Shown: piece after piece, positions 1-11,642 of the stretch
Position numbering within the stretch: position 1 is the stretch's first letter
Layout of the letters: each line of letters begins with the position of its first letter
Origin: Arcuatula senhousia
Taxonomy: Eukaryota; Mollusca; Bivalvia; Mytilida; Mytilidae
DNA length: 64,000 nucleotides
Reading direction: 5' to 3'
NCBI GenBank assembly: GCA_963971305.1
Contig: OZ020313.1
Span: 22,517,260 to 22,581,259, forward strand
Notes under the pieces: model-generated
What the model saw: the letters and a program-made list of their open reading frames with translations, nothing else
What the model was told of the DNA's origin: nothing
The model's database searches: none
Position numbers and translations under genes: made by a program

Positions 1-566
1 GTGTTTCAGCGGTATATCTGTTTTGTTGCTCATCTCTCTACATTCTCAATGCTTTCAATATATAACCTACTGTGTTTGTTGACCAGACTGGTCCTTTAAT
101 GTGGTCTGACAAGAGCTTGGAATATGTTCTTGAAGGGTGTTGTATCGTAGTAAGTTTCAATTCTTCTGATGCATCCCATGATTCTGTTAGCCTTATTCAC
201 TTGTTAAATGTGATTTGAATATTAAAGGTGTTATTCAACTAGCACTCATAATTAAATTATGTCCTTTTCATCCTCTGATTTTTTTAATTTTACTTCTTCT
301 TGCCACCGTCGTCGTATACTAGTAGATGGTATTGCCGATTTGATGTTGGGATTTCTTATCTGAAAATTTTGCTATATTTCATTTGTTTAGATGGAACTTA
401 GGTATTGCATGGGTCGATTATGTCGTGGTCATCCTATAGTTTCTTTGTGTCATCTTCAGATCATATTTCCTTAAATACTTCTGTGTTATCTGCAAAGAAG
501 AATGGTGCAGCCTCCACACGCTTTGTACATGTCATGTCGTTGAATTAAAAAACTGAGGAAACAATA
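1..566. other. No recognisable feature
   Basis: AT-rich sequence with no coding signal or clear repeat that I can recognise. It may be upstream LINE-derived DNA too decayed to read. Confidence 0.4.
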
Positions 567-960
567 TTGGACACTTCCTTGAGGGATACCTCTGGCCGTC
601 ACATCATGCACTGTCCCTTGTACACTGTAGAGCGGGCAAATCTGTTCAGTGAAGTAGAAAAACTTTGCTCAAACTTTCAACACTTAGACGTAACTAACAA
701 ATTTATCTGGTTGTTATCTTGTGAAAACGAGAATATATGCAATATGTTAGCATCTTATACCCAAAAATGTTTTCAAATACGAGAGACTGTTAGTAGATTA
801 TGAATCGTCACGAGTCATGCTACATGTGTATTTATTGTTTGTTTTCTAATTTGTTTATTTTATTTCCATTATTATTGACAGATTATTATTTTTCATGTAC
901 GAATTATGTATTTATATATGCTCTTTCGAGGGCCCATGATTTGGTGTAATAAATTATACT
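567..960 (+). mobile_element. LINE 3' fragment (end of ORF2 plus 3' tail)
   Basis: The 567-803 frame encodes HIMHCPLYTVERANLFSEV and later KFIWLLSCENENICNML. This resembles the C-terminal end of the minus-strand LINE at 1618-2028 (HFIFDCKF and KLIWLLNTENIDVLL), so both are 3' ends of related non-LTR retrotransposons. The tail to about 960 is AT-rich and ends near TAATAAATTATA. The element is heavily 5'-truncated. Confidence 0.65.
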
Positions 961-1487
961 TACACTTATACATCATGGCAGTTTGGATTGGATCCATCTG
1001 TTGTCTTAACCAGATTGAAAGTTTTAAAACCATTCTATAGTTTTGGCTCCTATATCCTGTATCTTTCTAATTTCTTCAGAAGCCTACGGTGTGGGCCTTC
1101 ATAGAATTCATTGTGTCTATGGTGCCACCGTTGTTTAGGACCGATTTCTCAGTGTCCATTCACAAAGTACTTTCAGGATCTGCAGCGAGATATGAATCCC
1201 AAATGCCTTTTGTTGAAACAAAGCCTATTTTCCATTTATCTTGACATTTCGCAGTCTTACAAGTAAGCTGCAAAACCGGAGTGGCCATCCTCTGCCAAAA
1301 GCAGATACACTAGCACATGAGGTAATATATCTGCTGATGGCACCGAGGGACAATGCTCTATGGCACATTCCAGTCTTGGCCCTTGTATATGAGTGGCTGC
1401 AGGACCAGGTGGTCATCCTTGTGTCGTATGTACATGCATAAGCAGATATTAGCTAAATGGTTACACGTATACAGACGGCACCAAGGT

Positions 1488-1542
1488 GTCGTAGTGTAGA
1501 TTTTCATGAAATGTAACATTTCATGAAAATCTACTCTACGAC
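1488..1542. repeat. Near-perfect 27-bp-arm hairpin
   Basis: The arms 1488-1514 and 1516-1542 are reverse complements with one mismatch around a single central base. They begin GTCGTAG and end CTACGAC. No surrounding element could be delimited. Confidence 0.85.
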
Positions 1543-3525
1543 AACTAGGGACGGTGCTCTATGACACACACTAGTCCTTGCCAGGTGTAGTAGAGAATTT
1601 TTAAATCACTTGCACCACTAAATCTTAGACGCCTTTATTAATTCACAAACTTTTAGTAATACATCTATATTTTCGGTATTGAGTAACCAAATTAACTTTC
1701 CACTCGAATGTAGCTGATGAAAATTTGGACAGTTTTGATTGACTGTCTGAAGCATTTCTGTTCTTAGATTTTCTAAAAACTTGCAATCGAATATAAAATG
1801 AATTTCATCGTCTACCTCGTCTGAGCTACACCTGAGGCGTGTCCTACTTTGTCGGGGAGTACCCTGATACCGCCCTTGTTCTATTCTTAATCTATGTGCT
1901 GATATTCTTAGTCTAGTGAAATTTTTCCTGTGCTCTTGGGAATGAATAAGTGTAAGATATGGTTCAAATCCGAAATTACATTTGAATTTGCCATAGCTAC
2001 ACAAGATTTTTGCATTTGAATGAGCCATTTCTCTCCGTAGAACTGACTCAATAGTTTTTTATATGAGTTTGAGAATGTGTGAGGACTTACATTTTTTTAG
2101 GTCCTGAATACCTTTAATATGTTTTAGCATAAATGCCATAGATCCATACCAAGATTGTGCCTTAGCTTCATTTAATGATTTTGACACCAAGTAGGCATCT
2201 TTTAATATGGGAAATGAAAACTCTAAGTTTTCAAGACGATACCAATAGGTAATCATAAATTTTAATATATCAAAATGTAAAGGAAAACGTCCCAATTCTA
2301 AGAGTATGACACGATTTGTGGCCCTTTTATTTACCCCAAGTACAATTTTGCAAAATTTGATATGCAGAATTTCTGCTGGTAATTTGGGGAATGCATCATC
2401 TATGTTAGCATTATCTATGCTTAACTTTTTCTTAAAGGGATTAAAGTATCCCCAGACTTCTGATCCATACAGCAAAATAGGTTTTATTGTATGGTCAAAA
2501 ACATGGAGGCAATTTTTCACACTTGGAATAAGTGATAAAAAATCTTTGTGGAGCTTGTGATATGCTTTAAGAGCTTTGTTATATAGCAATCTTTGAGCTC
2601 AGGAAAAAGATCCAGATGCACTAAAAGTAATACCTAGGTATTTACATTGCTGTACACATTCAATTGTGTTATTATCAAATATAAATAACTGATTGATATG
2701 GCGGCCTGCTTTGTTGAAGATTAAAATTTTTGTTTTGGTGGTATTGATTTTCAAACACCATTCTTTACAATACACACTAAGTTGATCAAGTTTCTTTTGA
2801 AGTCCCTCTGCAGAGGTTGAAAGAAGTACAAAATCATCTGCATATAGCAAGCAATGCAATGATCTATCATTCAATTCAACTGGATTAGGTGTACAACTCA
2901 TATACGTTGGTAAGTCATTAATAAAATTTTGAATAGATTAGGCCTTAAGTTGTCCCCTTGCTTGACTCCAACGTTTGTATGAACGAATTCAGTAATCCTA
3001 TTTTTATCTATTCGCAAACATGATACTTTGATTATACATACTCTTTATCAAATTGTAGAAATTGCATTGGATACCTAAATTAAGTAATTTCAGTTTAATG
3101 CCTTGATGTATAACTGTATCAAAGGCCTTTTGAAAATCAACAAAGCAGGCATATAATCTACCCTCTTTTTTGGCGGCAATATTTGTCAATTAATGTTTTA
3201 AGGATAAACATGTGGTCTGATTGTCTAGTTTTTTTAGTGAACCCAATTTGTGCATCATTAATAATTTTGTGCTTTTCCAAATATTTTTGGAGGCGGTTAT
3301 CTAATATCTTATTAAGTAGTTTCCCTAGTGCAGCTGTGATGGTGATCCCTCTATAATTATTTGGGTCTGAAGCATCACTGGATTTATACAGTGGTACTAT
3401 ATAGCCTGGGGTCCAGGTTTCAGGATAAATACCATTGGTTAAACATAAATTAAAAATGTTAAACAAACAGGGTAACAGGGAACATTGACCAGATTTAAGC
3501 ATATTATTTGTTATATTGTCTAGAC

Positions 3526-4369
3526 TAGACTTGCTACAAGTCCCTTTCTTTTTAAAAAAAATATATATATTCATGCCCCCCGTGACGACATGTCGGGGGG
3601 CATTAAGTTTTACTCATGTCCGTCCGTCCGTCCGTACGTCCGTACGAATTTCCGTCAAGCTTTTCTTTGAGACCTGTCGGACATCTACTTCCTGTTAAGG
3701 ACTTAGGCCAATGTTAAAATATGTGAACATGACTATGAAAATTTCCGTCAAGCTTTTCTCAGGAACCTTATATGAAAATGATTTGAAACTTGGTAGGATG
3801 GTTCAGTTTGACAAACTATACGTCCTAAGCGATTTTGAGACCTGTCATACATCTACTTCCTGTTTGGGACTTAGGCCAATGTGAAAATATGTGAACATGA
3901 TATGAAAATTTCCGTCAAGCTTTTCTCAGAATGTTTTGAAACTTGTTAGGATTGTTGAGTATGACAAACTATACGTCCTAAGTGATTTTGAGACCTGTCG
4001 GACATCTACTTCCTGTTTGGGACTTAGGCCAATGTGAAAATGTGTGAACATGATATGAAAATTTCCGTCAAGCTTTTCTCAGGAACTGTAGACCAGAATG
4101 TTTTGAAACTTGGTAGGATGGATCAGTATGACAAACTGTATGTCTTAAGCGATTTTCAGACCTGTCGGACATCTACTTCCTGTTTGGAGCCAGCGGGGGC
4201 ATCCGTGTCCCATGGACACATTCTTTCTTTATTTTTATTTTTTCTCAATCAAAGATAATTGTTCTAATAGGTACTAATTTACTGATTGCTGCAGCAGTAA
4301 GAATGGGTTATCAGTAGAAGTTAATTAAGGATAGAACAAATAATACAGAGGGACTTGTAGCAAGTCTAT
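3526..4369. mobile_element. Tandem-repeat-containing MITE, hAT-like, inserted in the LINE
   Basis: The terminal inverted repeats TAGACTTGCTACAAGTCCCT (3526-) and its complement (4349-4369) are flanked by the 8-bp duplication GTCTAGAC at 3518-3525 and 4370-4377. One extra base lies at the right junction. An 8-bp duplication with a TCTAGA core is typical of hAT elements. Inside are a GTCC-type microsatellite (about 3619-3648), a 9-bp G/C inverted repeat (3573-3603) and about 3.5 tandem units of roughly 160 bp. There is no transposase, so it is non-autonomous. Confidence 0.85.
3636..4190. repeat. Tandem repeat, about 160-bp unit
   Basis: The phrase ACATCTACTTCCTG recurs near 3680, 3848, 4003 and 4167, and TTTCCGTCAAGCTTTTCT recurs in step with it. 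Units are diverged and contain small deletions. The array is the core of the surrounding MITE. Confidence 0.85.
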
Positions 4370-4935
4370 GTCTAGACCTGCTGCATTATTTACCTTTAGG
4401 CTTGCTATTGCAGTAGATATTTCAGATTCAGTGATTCTCATATCAAGTTCATTAAAACACTTTTCATTTTCAAGAATATTGACTTTCTGTTCTAGTATTC
4501 TTAGTTGATTTTTGAACTCCTGTTTTGATTCATTCAAAGTTTGAAAATGTGAAAACCATGCTGAAGGCTTGAGTTATCATTATGGCTATCTTTTCCTTGT
4601 AACTCATTTATAAGTACAAGTATATGAGTATAAGTTATACAATAACATTTTTTTTTCATGCACTATGAGAATACAACCACTGCAAGAATAATAACAGCAA
4701 AGCCAATGTCTTAGAGGTCAGGGATTAAATAAAACTGATTGTTTTGGACATCCCTGTTAAGGTCTATATGGCGATTAGAGAATTTTTTTCGTGACAAAAT
4801 CATGTACGATTCATTTTCTATTAAAACTGCTTCTCCGTTTTGCTTATAACAGACATTATGTACCATATTGTGTGTGTGTGGCATAACTGTGTCTTTGTAT
4901 ATCGGTTTTTATTTACCCTCTGTCACGGTAGGTCC

Positions 4936-6132
4936 CAGACCTGGGGTCAATTACATACTAAAGTAATTAATTACAATTCAATTACAATTACATTTTTTCA
5001 GTTAAATTACACATTACATTGTCCAAAATCTGAAAAGTAATTAATTACATTACAATTACTTTGGTAATGTAATTAATTACTTTTGAATTACTTTTTATGT
5101 GATAACAAAAACGCATTTAAAAGACACTTGCGTGAATATTTTTGTCAAATGAATGCCCATAAGGCTACGATCGCCAGATGCATATAACATCCAAAATAAA
5201 TTTACTTCATTTGACTACAGTGTAGCCTAATTGGTTACAGGAAATCTTAGAAAATGACGACTTAGAAAATAGCGCGGGAAAAAAATTCTGACCAAAACAA
5301 AAAACCAAGGCCCTCCCCTTCAAGTTAAATGGTCCATCCCTTACAATTCCTAGGCAGTGATAAACATGGAACATAAATTAATTTTGTTGTTGTTCAATTT
5401 CAAGTGCTATTTCTTATTTATGAACAAGCTTTTTGATATTAAATTTTCAATTCCAAAAATTAATGTTAAGCTTAAAATATTTTATTTTATTATTCAGTAA
5501 TTACATTGTATGTGACATTATAATAATACAACTGCTAAAAGATTGTTCTATTAAGCATTCACTTGACAAAATATATTGGTTTGTTGTTATAGCTAATTGA
5601 ACATTGAAAAGGTTTTGTTTTTCTCTATAAGATGATCCAATTGAGTGCCCAGGGCTTGGTGGTATGTTGTTTTAGTGGTTAGAAGGCTTTGGTGTAAATC
5701 AAATGAACTGTTTATTTAAAGGAAAATATATATTTACTTACACAATAAATGAAATACACATTTATCTATTTGTCATTTTCTTAATTTACTTTGAAAGAGT
5801 AAGCATGTATTTAATGTTCATTGACAAAAAGAGGTCATTTTCAGTAAACTTTTGTTGTTTTTTTGTTCAAGTACAAACATACTATGAATTCATGAAAATG
5901 TATTATGCTTATTTTTTTCATGATCATTCTGCAGTGCTATAATTTTGTAAGTAATGTAATGGTATGTAATTGAAATGTAATTGGCATTACATGTAAAATA
6001 TGAAAAGTAATGCATTACATTCAATTACAAGTAATTAAAATTTGCCTCAATTACACATTACTTTCAATTACATTGAAAACATGTAATTAATTACGGCTAA
6101 TTACAATTACATTTTTAATTACCCCAGGTCTG
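4936..6132. mobile_element. hAT-like MITE nested in the left end of the larger element
   Basis: It begins CAGACCTGGGGTCAATTAC and ends with the complementary ACCCCAGGTCTG. The 8-bp duplication GTAGGTCC is perfect at 4928-4935 and 6133-6140. Both subterminal regions are full of AATTACAATTACA-type motifs. There is no coding capacity, so it is a non-autonomous hAT derivative. Confidence 0.9.
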
Positions 6133-6479
6133 GTAGGTCCCGTGTCCGGCGACAGGATTGTTTTTCGAGAGGCATTGTCCAGTTTTTTCGAGAGAGGTCC
6201 AGGTTTTTTCGCCTGTCCATTTACAAAAAAATGCTTAAATTCTCAATTGTAAGTGAAACAAAACAAAAAAGAGGAATACAAATATTTAAAATGTTTGAAT
6301 TATTACTTTTCTTCCAAAAAGTCCGTAAAGAAGCATCAGTTAATGATTTATTTATATTAATCAGGTTTTTTCGAGAGGCACAACAACTTGTCCGTTTTTT
6401 TCGAGAGGTGTCCTGGTTTTTTGAAAATTTTGACTAAAGAGAGGCACTGTGTTTTGTGGAAACTATACGACTTAAATGG

Positions 6480-7141
6480 AAACTAATATCCCTCCTACTC
6501 AATAAATAAAGGTAATAACAAAACTACCGAACTTGAATGATCAATCTCATAGTCCAGAGAAAATGACAAAAACGAATCAGTCATACCGGAGAACTGGTGG
6601 ATCGCAATGGTCCTGACTTGGTACAGGCATTTCAAACGAAATGGTGGGTTAAACCAGGTTTTATGGCGCCAAACCTCCCTCTTCCATTGCGATCTTAGGA
6701 TCCGGTAATGTCCATAGAACACAGCTGTGAGACACAATAGGGATATTGAGGTGATCATCTCAGTACAGCACACCAGTCAAACACTAATTAAAACAATTAA
6801 CTATCATATCTTTTAACTCAATTTTGAACTTTTCTACTAGTGGCTGATAACGAAGAAAGAATTTTTTTAGTGATCGTATGAGACGTATTTTCTTATAGCC
6901 CTGCTTCAAAAGTCGGTCACGAAGAAACCGGTGTCTGATAAAAAAAATCTGTGAAATGTGTGCAAGCTCTGGCATATCGAATAAGTTGAGAAATATAAAC
7001 ACCGTATGCAGGAGAAGTAGGTATATTGCTCTGTAGATTAGGAAAATTAATAATTTGAAAATTAAAATCGTCTCGTTTATCGTAAATTTTTGTACTGAGA
7101 TGACCACTCAATAAACACACATTTAAACACATTACATGCAA
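6480..7141 (-). pseudogene. RT-like retroelement ORF tail, frameshifted
   Basis: On the minus strand, 7141-6917 encodes KIYDKRDDFNFQIINFPNLQ and AYGVYISQLIRYARAC, continuing in another frame as RHRFLRDRLLKQGYKKIRLI (6960-6784). This block is the C-terminal part of a repeat-encoded reverse-transcriptase-like ORF. A related copy lies at 32545-33110 on the plus strand and a third at 26275-26890. I cannot name the retroelement class. Confidence 0.65.
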
Positions 7142-7697
7142 AATATCAAGTTTGTTACTAACTTTAAAGCATAAGTAGGCTGCCCAAATGCATAATCTTT
7201 GAAGAATAAATTAGTATTTTGACAAAATTAGTTTTATGGTACATTTGCGACTTTCTTGATGAGCTTTAATAAATTACCGGTTTCAAAAAAGAGCGATTAT
7301 AACGTTACGGTGGGCAAAATTTTGAATTGTAAGTTGCAATCTTGTTTTTGTGCCTTTTCAAGTCTTTGAAACTATAAAATGTATGTCAGAAACAAATAAA
7401 TACAAAAAGAGCATACTCCACTGGTGCATTCTGTTATTTCAAGAGCTTAAGGGTGCTTTGGAATATGGAATATTTACATATTTATTCCTGGGATACGGGA
7501 TATTTGAGGCAAAACAAACTGGGATTTAGAATGTTTAAAATCTATTCTATTTACAGGGATATGGGATAAGGAAAAAACCTCTATTTTGGATACGGGATAT
7601 TTGATAAAAACGTTAGGGAATAAGAGATATTGGAACCCCTTAACGTTTACATATATATACAGAAACTTAAATAGCATTTGAATATCATACTCTTATG

Positions 7698-8499
7698 TTT
7701 GTTTTATGTCCAGTCACTATTTCAGTCATAATCAGCAGGACAAGAGCTAATTGAAACACCAAAATGAATTCTGAAGACCCACCCAGGACACAGACCCATG
7801 TATGTCATTCGAAGGACCCATGCACGACCACAAACCAGAAGTAAAACGAACCAACTCACAAGATAGGCCAATGTACCCTTAACGCACCATAGGCCAATGC
7901 ATCCAGAAAGTGACGAAATCCTTCCTCGAAAGTTTTGCACAATTTGGAACCCTTCCATATGGTGACTGACAATGAAGAACCCTTACCCGAAATGAAATCA
8001 TACTAGATGGAACATCTACCTGTGCGGGATATAGCCAACTCTTACCCAGTTTCACATAACCATCCTTTATCTGGCGAAAATACAATGCTGAATCCTGTTT
8101 GAACCTACACTCACTGAGAGAGAGAAGAGGGGTTGGAGTGGGAAACAAAGGATCTGTACATTTTGAAGATCACTGGAAAAGGGAAGAGGTGGGTAGGTGC
8201 GGAAAATTCAGCCTGTGGCGGTGCACAATGGGATATTTTACGTGCATGAACCTTGAAACTCTCCACGCACGTTGGTCCAATATGGTTTACGGTCAAGTTT
8301 CCGCATTAGTATAGCCTGATGAACCGGCATTTATTATGACAGGCCTGACCCATGCAACCACCTGTGGCACACATCCCAGTCGCTTTGTGGGCTAAGCGGC
8401 CTGGAAAGATGACAGGTTTCTGAGCGCTCTTACGTGGACTTTTACCGCCAAGCTTAGCGCTACTGCTAACCTATTCGACTTCCGGGTCCCGCACGGGAG
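7698..8499 (-). mobile_element. 802-bp retro-insertion with 12-bp target duplication
   Basis: The 12-bp direct repeat CATACTCTTATG flanks it at 7686-7697 and 8500-8511. The interior is clearly richer in GC than its surroundings. The minus-strand 3' end is CATAAAACAAA, a short A-rich tail. A long target duplication and a tail suggest retrotransposition of a LINE- or SINE-like template. Two overlapping open frames inside show no family motif. Confidence 0.6.
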
Positions 8500-9777
8500 C
8501 ATACTCTTATGAAGTTTTTTGTTGAAACTATGATATATACAATAAATACATATGTGTAAAAATTAAGACGTACTGAAAGGACATTCGAGTCTTATATAAT
8601 CCTTGATAAAACAGCAGACAGGAAAGAAGACGACTCTATGATACAAACAAACACATCCAAGAAACAACTTCAAGTTAAGTTAAAAGAAGGTATAGCCCAG
8701 GAACTGTAAGCATTTTCTGCTTGTCGCAACAAACATTTTGTTTCCAGCCAATTTTTCAAGGAGGCTCTTTTCAATTTATAACAGTTGGTAGAAATGCTTA
8801 GACAATGGATTAATGGGTTCTGGTTGTAGGCGTCAATTATATGTGCCTGCCTGTTTATACAGGCTATATAAGGTTGAATTCTTGACTTTAACTGACGTAT
8901 TCTTGTCCAAAACCCTTGAAATGATAGTACCGTATTCTTATTTGTTTAACAACATACAATGTCTTTTAAAATATGATTTAAGAGGTAAACAACACGCACA
9001 ACGTGTCTATCTAAGGTATGAAAAAAACCTGGACATCTCTTGCAAAAACCTGGACGCCTGTTGAAAAAGCCTGGACATGTATTTTATTTTAATTTGAAAA
9101 TATGTAAGACGCAACTTTTTGGCATCAATGTTCAGGATGCCATAACATTGATGTTCACTTATAATGGTTAGCAATCTCGTTCAATATATTTGTCTTTTAA
9201 GGGGCGAAAAATGCAAAAAGGTAAAAATTCAAACAACAGCCCACAATTTTATTTAAGAATCACATTTTTTTATTGGAATTGGTGTTGTTCTACAATATGA
9301 TGATACTAAAATATGCCTACCCGTTGGTAGTATTTTTTTCTTCGCTTTCAGTTAAAAGTCACTAAATATCACCAAAGTTGACATTTTTATTGATTATTCT
9401 CTTAATAAAACCAGGACAATTGAAAATCCCTCTCGAAAAAACAATCCTGTCGCCGGACACGGGACCTACCGTGTCTGTGCTTTTTTTCTCCCCCTGGCGG
9501 TTTTTATCTCCTCGGGTAAGCTCGTGAATATAGGTTACCTGAGAGCATTAATTATCGAACCTCTATTTCATCTGCCGTGAAAGCGGAAGTTGGCGCTTGA
9601 TTTTGAACTTTGTTTTGATTTTAATTTTGTTTAAAAAACGTTATATATCTTTTTTGTGTGAAAAAATGAGATAGATTTTAGCAAATGAATATGGAGCAAC
9701 ACGCTACACACAATATTGTTAAGGTGAACACATGATCATAAACAAGTAATGGTGATAATTTTACCTACATTTCTACC

Positions 9778-10540
9778 AGTCAGGGGCCTTACTTAAATCA
9801 GTGATTTTTTTATCACTTGTTTAAGTATTTTTAAGTTATTTTCCTTTCAAAGCTAGAGTTACCTCTCTTTCAAAATCACCTGTTTGAGTATTACAAATGA
9901 ATCACTTATAACAGTGATTTTATTAAAATGTTCTTCATTTTAAATGTTATGGAGAGAAGTCTAAGTCTTAATGTATAATTAAAGATAGAACACACCCCTG
10001 TCTAGATAATGGAATGTCCAGTCATGGCAGGACATGACCCTGACCTGAATTTTGGATAATTACCCTCCAAATCACTTGTTTAAGTATCATATTAATTTTT
10101 ACCTTTAAAAAATCACCTTTTTAAGTATTATTTTGTTAGGTAACCCCTGCTATCTTCAGGCATCGCGAACATACTGATTTTGATCGCGAACATGGGTAAT
10201 TAATTACATAATCAGAAACCTAAGATATTGAAGTTAATGGGAAAATTATTGCCACAGCTGGCAAAATTCAGAAAGTGAAGTAATGGGTTGTTACATTTGG
10301 CCTTTCTTTTATCAGAAAATCACATATTTTGGGGAAATACTGATAACAGGTGGCAGCAAAATCTATAATTTTGTAATTTTAAAGAAGCTTATTACATCTT
10401 TTTTCAATATTAGTTAATTAATATAAATTTTCCTAAACTGTTCTGTTGTAAATTTAGATTTTTTGAGATATCTTTAGCATTTTGAAATGCTACTTGAATA
10501 AGTGATTTAAAAATCACTCATTTAAGTAATGCCCCTGACT
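9778..10540. mobile_element. MITE with AGTCAGGGGC ends
   Basis: The ends AGTCAGGGGC and GCCCCTGACT are reverse complements. Both flanks carry ACTTAAA..AGTGATTT-type subterminal motifs, repeated again internally (TCACTTGTTTAAGTAT). The target duplication is not clean, so the superfamily stays open, though a CAGGG tip recalls hAT elements. Confidence 0.6.
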
Positions 10541-10615
10541 GTCTACAACTCGATGAACTCGCACATGCATGCATCCGTCATCTTCAAAAATGGTGTAAAT
10601 TGTACTTATTTTGTT

Positions 10616-11633
10616 GGCACAGGATACGATTACGGCAAAACCGTAACAATAAGAAATTCTTATTGTTACAGAAATTCTTATTGTTACGGCAAAGACAAAA
10701 ATCGGGAACGGATGACGGGACGGACACCGAATCATTTATGACCGTAACAATAAGAATGTTTTTTTTATTACGGCACTTATTCTTACGGCATGGACGATAT
10801 AATTGGCATAAGAGATATACCAAAGATAATATATCTCTTAGTTAACTTCTTTCGCTATTAATAATAATAATTTAATTGATTAACAATAAAAGAATAAATT
10901 CAGCTCATCGTTAGTTGGTATTGGAAAATATTCTCATGGCTCTTCTCTTTGTTGATTAAAACTTTTTGCCATAGTGAGTGTTCCGGCTAAAGAGAACTCG
11001 ATCTCCTATATATATATATATATATATGCTAACACTTAAATTGTAAACAATGGACGGACCGGATCAAATTTTTTGTTTTGGGGAAAAATTTAAACCATAG
11101 ACCGAGCCACCGTGAGGGCTTGTGTTTTTTACTGTACAGACGTGAAAGGGTATGTAGGGGGATTTTTATCTTTTTACTGTACACAAGCCCCTGTGACCGA
11201 ACTTTGAAACTCAAAATAGATGTAGACGTACAACTTGTTCTGATTGATGAGCTGAAACCGTTACCATCGTCTCTGTGATGAATGCCTTGAATCATGTGGT
11301 TTCACCAGAAATACGCAGGATTAAAACAAAACCCGAAATCACTTAATTATTGGTTGTGTCGCATGTGCAACAAGTTATCAAAATAACTTTTGAGTTAAAT
11401 TTAGATTATAAGAAATTTTTGCCCGCTTGGATGGCATCAATCAATAAAAAGCCACTTTTTATATATGGACCTATATCTATTTGCCGTAACAATAAGAAAA
11501 TACTTATTTTTACGGTCGTAAATGATTCGGTCTCTGTCCCGTTATCCGTTTCCGATTTTCGTCTTTGCCGTAACAATAAGAATTTCTTATTGTTACGGTT
11601 TTGCCCAAATTTGCCGTAATCGTATCCTGTGCC
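10616..11633. mobile_element. Long-TIR element with 9-bp target duplication, Mutator-like
   Basis: The 9-bp direct repeat TATTTTGTT flanks it at 10607-10615 and 11634-11642. The inverted arms begin GGCACAGGATACGATTACGG and extend about 160 bp with scattered differences. Each arm contains its own small palindrome built from CCGTAACAATAAGAA. A 9-bp duplication and long arms point to a Mutator-like non-autonomous element. A (TA)n run lies at about 11007-11028. Short open frames inside have no family signal. Confidence 0.82.
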
Positions 11634-11642
11634 TATTTTGTT

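Larger units (their letters stand above)
1618..4560 (-). pseudogene. Non-LTR (LINE) retrotransposon ORF2, frameshifted and split
   Basis: Read on the minus strand, the pieces run in order: a leading part at 4537-4378 ending SLKVNNAAGLD, then RT fingers and palm at 3517-3158 (NITNNML, PNNYRGITI, QIGFTKK), 3189-3004 (FVDFQKAFDTV), 2980-2900 (GVKQGDN), 2901-2599 with the catalytic YADD, 2589-2059 thumb and connection, and 2028-1618 with the C-terminal HFIFDC motif. The reading frame changes between pieces, so the copy is dead. No endonuclease domain is present. A later element at 3526-4369 interrupts it. Confidence 0.9.
4924..9473. mobile_element. Large inverted-repeat element, 5-bp target duplication, Transib/RAG-like ends
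   Basis: The left end CACGGTAGGTCC (4924-4935, continued at 6141-6172 after a nested insertion) matches the reverse complement of the right end (9429-9473) over about 45 bp. TCTGT flanks both ends (4919-4923, 9474-9478). Both subterminal regions carry repeated GTCCAGGTTTTTT / TTTTTTCGAGAGG motifs, which could be transposase-binding sites (inference). A 5-bp duplication and a CAC-starting tip fit the Transib/RAG-like group (family knowledge). No transposase frame is visible. The interior has been invaded by three other elements. Confidence 0.7.
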
